9,876 nucleotides of DNA from CAYTED01 sp964404075. Lineage in GTDB: Bacteria; Patescibacteriota; Minisyncoccia; Moranbacterales; UBA1568. The notes under the pieces were generated by a model, which had not been told where the DNA came from, made no database searches, and was given only the letters and a program-made list of their open reading frames with translations. Location: positions 1 to 9,876 of the forward strand of contig CAYOIM010000034.1 of the NCBI GenBank assembly GCA_964404075.1, read 5' to 3'. The translations under genes and the position numbers were made by a program. How positions within the stretch are numbered: position 1 is the first letter of the stretch; every line of letters starts with the position of its first letter. Positions 7,540 through 9,876 of this stretch are shown here, piece by piece.

Positions 7540-7564
7540 AAAAAACTGGAAACCCAGTTTTTTT
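7540..7564. terminator. Bidirectional intrinsic terminator
   Basis: In the 131-base AT-rich gap between convergent genes, AAAAAACTGG (7540-7549) and CCAGTTTTTT (7554-7563) pair over ten bases around an AAAC loop. The run of T after the stem (to 7564) and the run of A before it make it a rho-independent terminator on both strands, serving the RibL-like gene and the riboflavin operon. The rest of the gap (7477-7539 and 7565-7607) shows only AT-rich sequence and a short ACGGCCGT palindrome at 7505-7512. Confidence 0.85.
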
Positions 7565-7607
7565 CTCTTTCCTATTCTCTCACCTCTATCCGCTCCACTC
7601 TCTCCGT

Positions 7608-8072
7608 CTATTTCTTCAACATCACGGCTTCGAGTGCAGAGATGGTCGCTTCGGCACCCTTATTGTTCGCACCCGTCGAACGGGCAATTGCCTGTTCGAG
7701 ATTGTTCACCGTCACGACACCAAACGAGATCGGCTTCTCGAATTTCACGGTGAGTTCCATAATTCCCTGCGCCACCGCATGCGCGATGTACTGATCGTGA
7801 TCCGTCTCACCCTTCACGATCACGCCAAGCGTGACGATGGCATCCGGTTTCTCCTGTGTGAGGAGGGACAAGCATCCGTACGGAATCTCGAAACTCCCTG
7901 AGACTCGCGCGACCGAGATATTCTCTTCTGCTACTCCCCATGCCCGAAGCGTCTCCATCGCACCGGAGAGGAGCTCATCCGTGATCTCCGCATAGTAATT
8001 CGAGACGACGATACCCACCGTATACTTCGAGGCATCCTTCACTTCCACCACTTCTTTTTCCATTCTTTGCAT
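7608..8072 (-). CDS. ribH: 6,7-dimethyl-8-ribityllumazine synthase
   Basis: This enzyme condenses 5-amino-6-ribitylamino-uracil with 3,4-dihydroxy-2-butanone 4-phosphate to give 6,7-dimethyl-8-ribityllumazine, the substrate of riboflavin synthase. The 154-residue length fits the family. Visible signatures are VGIVVSNYYAEITDELLSGA near the N-terminus, VSGSFEIP (substrate-binding loop), TLGVIVKGETDHDQYIAHAV (GETxH holds the catalytic histidine and phosphate-binding residues) and SFGVVTVNNLEQAIARS. The usual HFDY after the catalytic histidine reads HDQY, a mild departure. ATG 8072 is 17 bases after the riboflavin synthase stop, with no real Shine-Dalgarno; an in-frame ATG at 8063 (MEKE) is possible and would remove three residues. 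The gene ends TAG before the bidirectional terminator, so it is last in its operon. Family proteins assemble as pentamers or 60-subunit capsids; which applies here is not visible. Confidence 0.96.
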   Translation of the reverse strand: MQRMEKEVVEVKDASKYTVGIVVSNYYAEITDELLSGAMETLRAWGVAEENISVARVSGSFEIPYGCLSLLTQEKPDAIVTLGVIVKGETDHDQYIAHAVAQGIMELTVKFEKPISFGVVTVNNLEQAIARSTGANNKGAEATISALEAVMLKK

Positions 8073-8089
8073 ATTTTCTTGAGAAATTA

Positions 8090-8677
8090 TTACTTCTGCT
8101 CCAGCGCATTCACCACATATCGTGCGAGCATGTCCACCTCGATATTCACGGCGTCTCCCTCCGTGAGTACACCGAGATTCGTCTGTTCGAGCGTGTGAGG
8201 AATAAGCGCAATATGGAATGCTTCCTTCGTGGTATCGACGACCGTAAGGCTCACGCCATTCACCACGATCGATCCCTTCGGCGCGATATACTTCCCGAAT
8301 TCTGATGGAAATGAGATGTTCATCTCCTTCGTCTCTCCGAGAACCAATACCATCTCAACCTTCCCGGTCGCATCCACATGTCCCTGGACAATACTCCCGT
8401 CAATTCGATCCCGCAAGGTCAGCGACCGTTCGAGATTCGCTATCATCCCTTCCTGAAAACTCCCGACCGTCGTCTTCGCGAGTGTCTCTTGCATATATTC
8501 CACTTCGAAAGAATCCTCGTCGAATGCGATGACCGTCGAACACACACCATCCACCGCGATACTCTGTCCGATTGCGAGAACCCATCCCCTCGGTCGTTCC
8601 AACCGAACGCGAAGAACATCATTGATCTTCACGACTGATCGTATTTGTGCCGTCACTTGTATGATTCCGGTGAACAT
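8090..8677 (-). CDS. ribE: Riboflavin synthase, alpha subunit
   Basis: The enzyme dismutates two 6,7-dimethyl-8-ribityllumazine molecules into riboflavin and a pyrimidine that is recycled to the lumazine synthase. The 195-residue protein has the diagnostic start MFTGII and two tandem lumazine-binding barrels. The first carries GQSIAVDGVCSTV, the second GSIVVNGVSLTVV, and the linker has GSIVQGHVDATG. IPHTLEQTNLG near the end is also typical. All are complete and length is normal, so it is probably active as a trimer. It ends TAA (8092-8090), 17 bases before ribH. It lies downstream of a riboflavin kinase gene across a 171-base gap containing repeats and a possible own promoter. No FMN riboswitch pattern is seen upstream. 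The earlier pathway genes (ribA, ribB, ribD) are absent from the window. Confidence 0.97.
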   Translation of the reverse strand: MFTGIIQVTAQIRSVVKINDVLRVRLERPRGWVLAIGQSIAVDGVCSTVIAFDEDSFEVEYMQETLAKTTVGSFQEGMIANLERSLTLRDRIDGSIVQGHVDATGKVEMVLVLGETKEMNISFPSEFGKYIAPKGSIVVNGVSLTVVDTTKEAFHIALIPHTLEQTNLGVLTEGDAVNIEVDMLARYVVNALEQK

Positions 8678-8678
8678 G

Positions 8679-8695
8679 ATTATAAAAAGATAATA
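8679..8695 (-). promoter_or_regulatory. Possible promoter upstream of riboflavin synthase
   Basis: On the minus strand TATTAT (8695-8690) lies 12 bases and a perfect TATAAT (8684-8679) lies one base before ATG 8677. The perfect box is too close to put that ATG in its own transcript, so TATTAT is the likelier -10; its -35 region is weak. The sequence is AT-rich and overlaps a heptamer repeat, so chance matches are likely. Confidence 0.25.
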
Positions 8696-8722
8696 GATAT
8701 TGGATACTGGATACTAGATATT
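8688..8722. repeat. Heptanucleotide tandem repeat (five units)
   Basis: Five consecutive 7-base units read AGATAAT, AGATATT, GGATACT, GGATACT, AGATATT (consensus RGATAYT). A weaker sixth unit (CGATGCA, 8723-8729) may follow. In one frame such repeats give peptides like GYWILDI, which I recall as a sign of spurious ORFs in uncultivated-bacterium annotations. They resemble the intergenic heptamer repeats (STRRs) known from cyanobacteria. The array sits 10 bases upstream of riboflavin synthase. Confidence 0.8.
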
Positions 8723-8740
8723 CGATGCAGAGATTTTTTA

Positions 8741-8820
8741 CAACGGTCGTTCCGCCTGCGGACGGGAAGGAACTTCTTGAGCGGTTGTTCCGCTTTTGGG
8801 GCGGTGCAACCGCTGTTTTT
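8741..8820. repeat. Structured intergenic repeat: small plus long hairpin (copy 2)
   Basis: The layout matches copy 1 at 5784-5862. A CGGTCGTT motif (8744) leads into a small hairpin with one bulged base and a CCTG loop (8748-8764). Then comes the larger one: GCGGTTG (8781-8787) pairs with CAACCGC (8807-8813) and CCGC (8790-8793) with GCGG (8801-8804), around a seven-base TTTTGGG loop. On the plus strand it is followed by TGTTTTT (8814-8820), which would suit a terminator, but no plus-strand gene leads into it; on the minus strand no T-tract follows. It lies between the riboflavin kinase stop and the riboflavin synthase start. The 171-base gap holds this element, the heptamer array and nothing else recognisable. 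Confidence 0.7.
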
Positions 8821-8848
8821 CAATTTGTTATCGATTACTGAAATGAAA

Positions 8849-9202
8849 TCACTTCATAAAAAACTCTCGTACCGACTCCACCGCCCAAGCGATGAATTCC
8901 TCCCGTTCGACATCGGATTTGAATCCCTTCGACTCCGCGAGTTTCTCATACAGCGTAACCGTCATCTCCTTTCCATACAGATCGCCGGAAAAATCGAGAA
9001 GATGCGACTCGAGGAGCTTCCGATTCTGATTGGCATATACCGCGGCGATGTATTCAGTCCCATCGACGATTGCCTTCCCCGCATAAGTCCCCGAGAAACG
9101 ATCATCATCCAAGGGAATATTGGCCGTCGGAAAACCGATCGACTTCCCGAGCTCCTGCCCCTTCTTAACGATTCCCGTCCGTACTAAAAGGGGTTGTTTC
9201 AT
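8849..9202 (-). CDS. Stand-alone riboflavin kinase (RFK domain only)
   Basis: This protein should phosphorylate riboflavin to FMN. Its 117 residues match only the C-terminal kinase barrel of bacterial RibF. GKSIGFPTANIP (19-30) contains the PTAN motif that binds Mg-ATP; GTYAG (38-42) follows; LLESHLLDFSGDLYGKEMTV (63-82) carries the likely catalytic glutamate E65 and the DLYGK signature. The N-terminal FMN adenylyltransferase half of RibF, with its HxGH motif, is absent: residue 1 sits where the linker would be. An upstream in-frame extension to 9403 is open but runs antisense-frame through the UMP kinase gene and has no protein-like sequence, so ATG 9202 is chosen. It lies 11 bases after the UMP kinase stop with only a weak GAAAG before it, so translation is probably coupled. 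Stop TGA. An FMN adenylyltransferase is needed elsewhere; the RibL-like gene at 7054-7476 is the obvious candidate. Confidence 0.92.
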   Translation of the reverse strand: MKQPLLVRTGIVKKGQELGKSIGFPTANIPLDDDRFSGTYAGKAIVDGTEYIAAVYANQNRKLLESHLLDFSGDLYGKEMTVTLYEKLAESKGFKSDVEREEFIAWAVESVREFFMK

Positions 9203-9213
9203 ATCTTTCAAAT

Positions 9214-9876
9214 TCACCCCTTCACCACCGTCCCTTTGAATTCCGATCCATCGAGATACCGCCCGAGATTCTCGAGATCGGAACCGTCCATGATAGCAAC
9301 TTCCATCCCCTCCTCCTCGGCCATCTTCGACGCGATCGGATCGAACGGGGCGCTCATCCCCGGATTCCATTCCGTTCCGACGATTTCCCGGAACTCCTTC
9401 CAAGTCGCCCGCTCGATTTTCCGCGCATCGGGAAACTCCCGAGGATCCTTATCATACGCATACTCGATATTGGAGAGGTTGATGATGCGTTTCACATCGA
9501 GATATTTCCCGAGGAGCACGGCACAGAAATCCGTCGACCGCCCCGGACGCCAGCCGGCCGCGACCAGTATCGGCTCCGGCGCATTGTAGAAATCCTCCAG
9601 ATCATGCGGATTCGTGTTGATCCGTGGGTGCGCGTATTCACGGAATACCGTACGGATGAAATGCCCGTTGAGACGGGTCGCGTGGATGCCGAGCCAATCT
9701 TTGTCATCATCCGTGATCTCCGTCACCTCCGCGGTCGCATCGATATACCGCCTCGCGGTTCGTCCACCGCCGGTCACCAGGATGAACGAATACCCCTTCC
9801 CGATAGACGACACGATGAAGTCCTTGAACTTCTGGACGAAGGTCGTATCAATCGCATCCGGCACGAGGAGCGATCC
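9214..9876 (-). CDS. pyrH: UMP kinase, archaeal-type (5' end off right edge)
   Basis: The kinase makes UDP from UMP and ATP for pyrimidine nucleotide synthesis. The visible 220 residues belong to the amino-acid kinase family. The frame enters from the right edge at GSLLVPDAID, the end of the usual N-terminal GGS phosphate-binding strand, so roughly 10 residues and the true start are missing; a GTG at 9864 is internal. VTGGGRTARRYID is the second glycine loop, WLGIHATRLNG the UMP-side helix, AAGWRPGRSTDFCAVLLGKYL the segment equivalent to GTHPGHTTDAVA of archaeal UMP kinases, and NIEYAYDKDP the nucleotide-binding loop. The spacing and these motifs resemble the short archaeal enzyme more than the hexameric GTP-regulated bacterial PyrH. 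The gene ends TGA 11 bases before the riboflavin kinase. Other members of the amino-acid kinase superfamily are less likely. Confidence 0.9.
   Translation of the reverse strand, partial: GSLLVPDAIDTTFVQKFKDFIVSSIGKGYSFILVTGGGRTARRYIDATAEVTEITDDDKDWLGIHATRLNGHFIRTVFREYAHPRINTNPHDLEDFYNAPEPILVAAGWRPGRSTDFCAVLLGKYLDVKRIINLSNIEYAYDKDPREFPDARKIERATWKEFREIVGTEWNPGMSAPFDPIASKMAEEEGMEVAIMDGSDLENLGRYLDGSEFKGTVVKG

Noticed and set aside
8678..8848. FMN riboswitch (RFN element) upstream of riboflavin synthase
   Set aside because: The conserved RFN blocks (AGGGGCAGGGTGAAATTCC-like and its partner stems) are not seen on the minus strand. The structure present matches the repeat at 5784-5862, which is not near a flavin gene start.
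8645..9187. Plus-strand open frame of 180 codons starting in the riboflavin synthase gene
   Set aside because: It crosses the heptamer array (giving GYWILDI-like residues) and the antisense of the riboflavin kinase; no motif supports it.
9203..9403. N-terminal extension of the riboflavin kinase to 9403
   Set aside because: The extension overlaps the UMP kinase in another frame and reads as low-complexity R/G/S-rich sequence. The kinase barrel starts at MKQPLLVRTG.
1..9876. Glycine-UGA genetic code of Gracilibacteria/Absconditabacteria
   Set aside because: TGA ends the repeat membrane protein, the riboflavin kinase and the UMP kinase at lengths expected for the latter two families, and no in-frame TGA interrupts a conserved domain.
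1..9876. CRISPR arrays, tRNA or rRNA genes, insertion sequences, prophage parts
   Set aside because: No regularly spaced direct repeats, tRNA-like cloverleafs, transposase motifs or terminal inverted repeats with target duplications were seen; the gaps between genes are all under 175 bases.

Overview
The window looks like a piece of chromosome from an uncultivated bacterium, most probably of the Candidate Phyla Radiation (Patescibacteria), perhaps near Peregrinibacteria. The clues are a Clp-type ATPase with membrane helices in place of the usual N-domain, a UMP kinase of the archaeal sequence type, a membrane protein with the 'GTL..VY.I..KRPI' repeats I associate with such genomes, very tight gene spacing, and almost no Shine-Dalgarno sequences. 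The placement is inference. TGA ends three of the genes and its use fits an ordinary stop codon, so the glycine-UGA code of Gracilibacteria/Absconditabacteria is unlikely.

Layout. (1) 1-2261, minus: a membrane-anchored two-AAA+ Clp-like ATPase whose 3' end lies beyond the left edge. (2) 2262-2406: divergent promoter region. (3) 2407-5783, plus: three close-packed membrane-protein genes, namely a GT-C type membrane glycosyltransferase-like protein, a single-pass protein with a repeat-bearing outer domain, and a small four-helix protein. (4) 5784-5877: a long hairpin between convergent genes. (5) 5878-6999, minus: a GT4 glycosyltransferase. (6) 7000-7053: a divergent promoter region with a near-palindromic -10 box. 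(7) 7054-7476, plus: a RibL-like FMN adenylyltransferase (FAD synthase). (8) 7477-7607: a bidirectional terminator. (9) 7608-9876, minus: a group transcribed in the order UMP kinase (5' end off the right edge), stand-alone riboflavin kinase, a 171-bp gap with hairpin and heptamer repeats, riboflavin synthase, lumazine synthase.

How it fits together. The right half makes flavin cofactors: lumazine synthase and riboflavin synthase make riboflavin, the kinase makes FMN, and the RibL-like protein would make FAD. The last two activities are normally one bifunctional bacterial protein (RibF) but are separate genes here. The left half is a cell-surface region: a GT-C transferase, a GT4 transferase and two uncharacterised membrane proteins suggest glycan or glycoprotein assembly. 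The Clp-like ATPase next to them has a second AAA+ module with intact ATPase motifs, but its first module has lost almost every catalytic residue.

The points most worth a second look are the Clp-like ATPase, the split FAD pathway, a pair of structured intergenic repeats whose stems show a compensatory base change, and the leaderless-looking gene starts.
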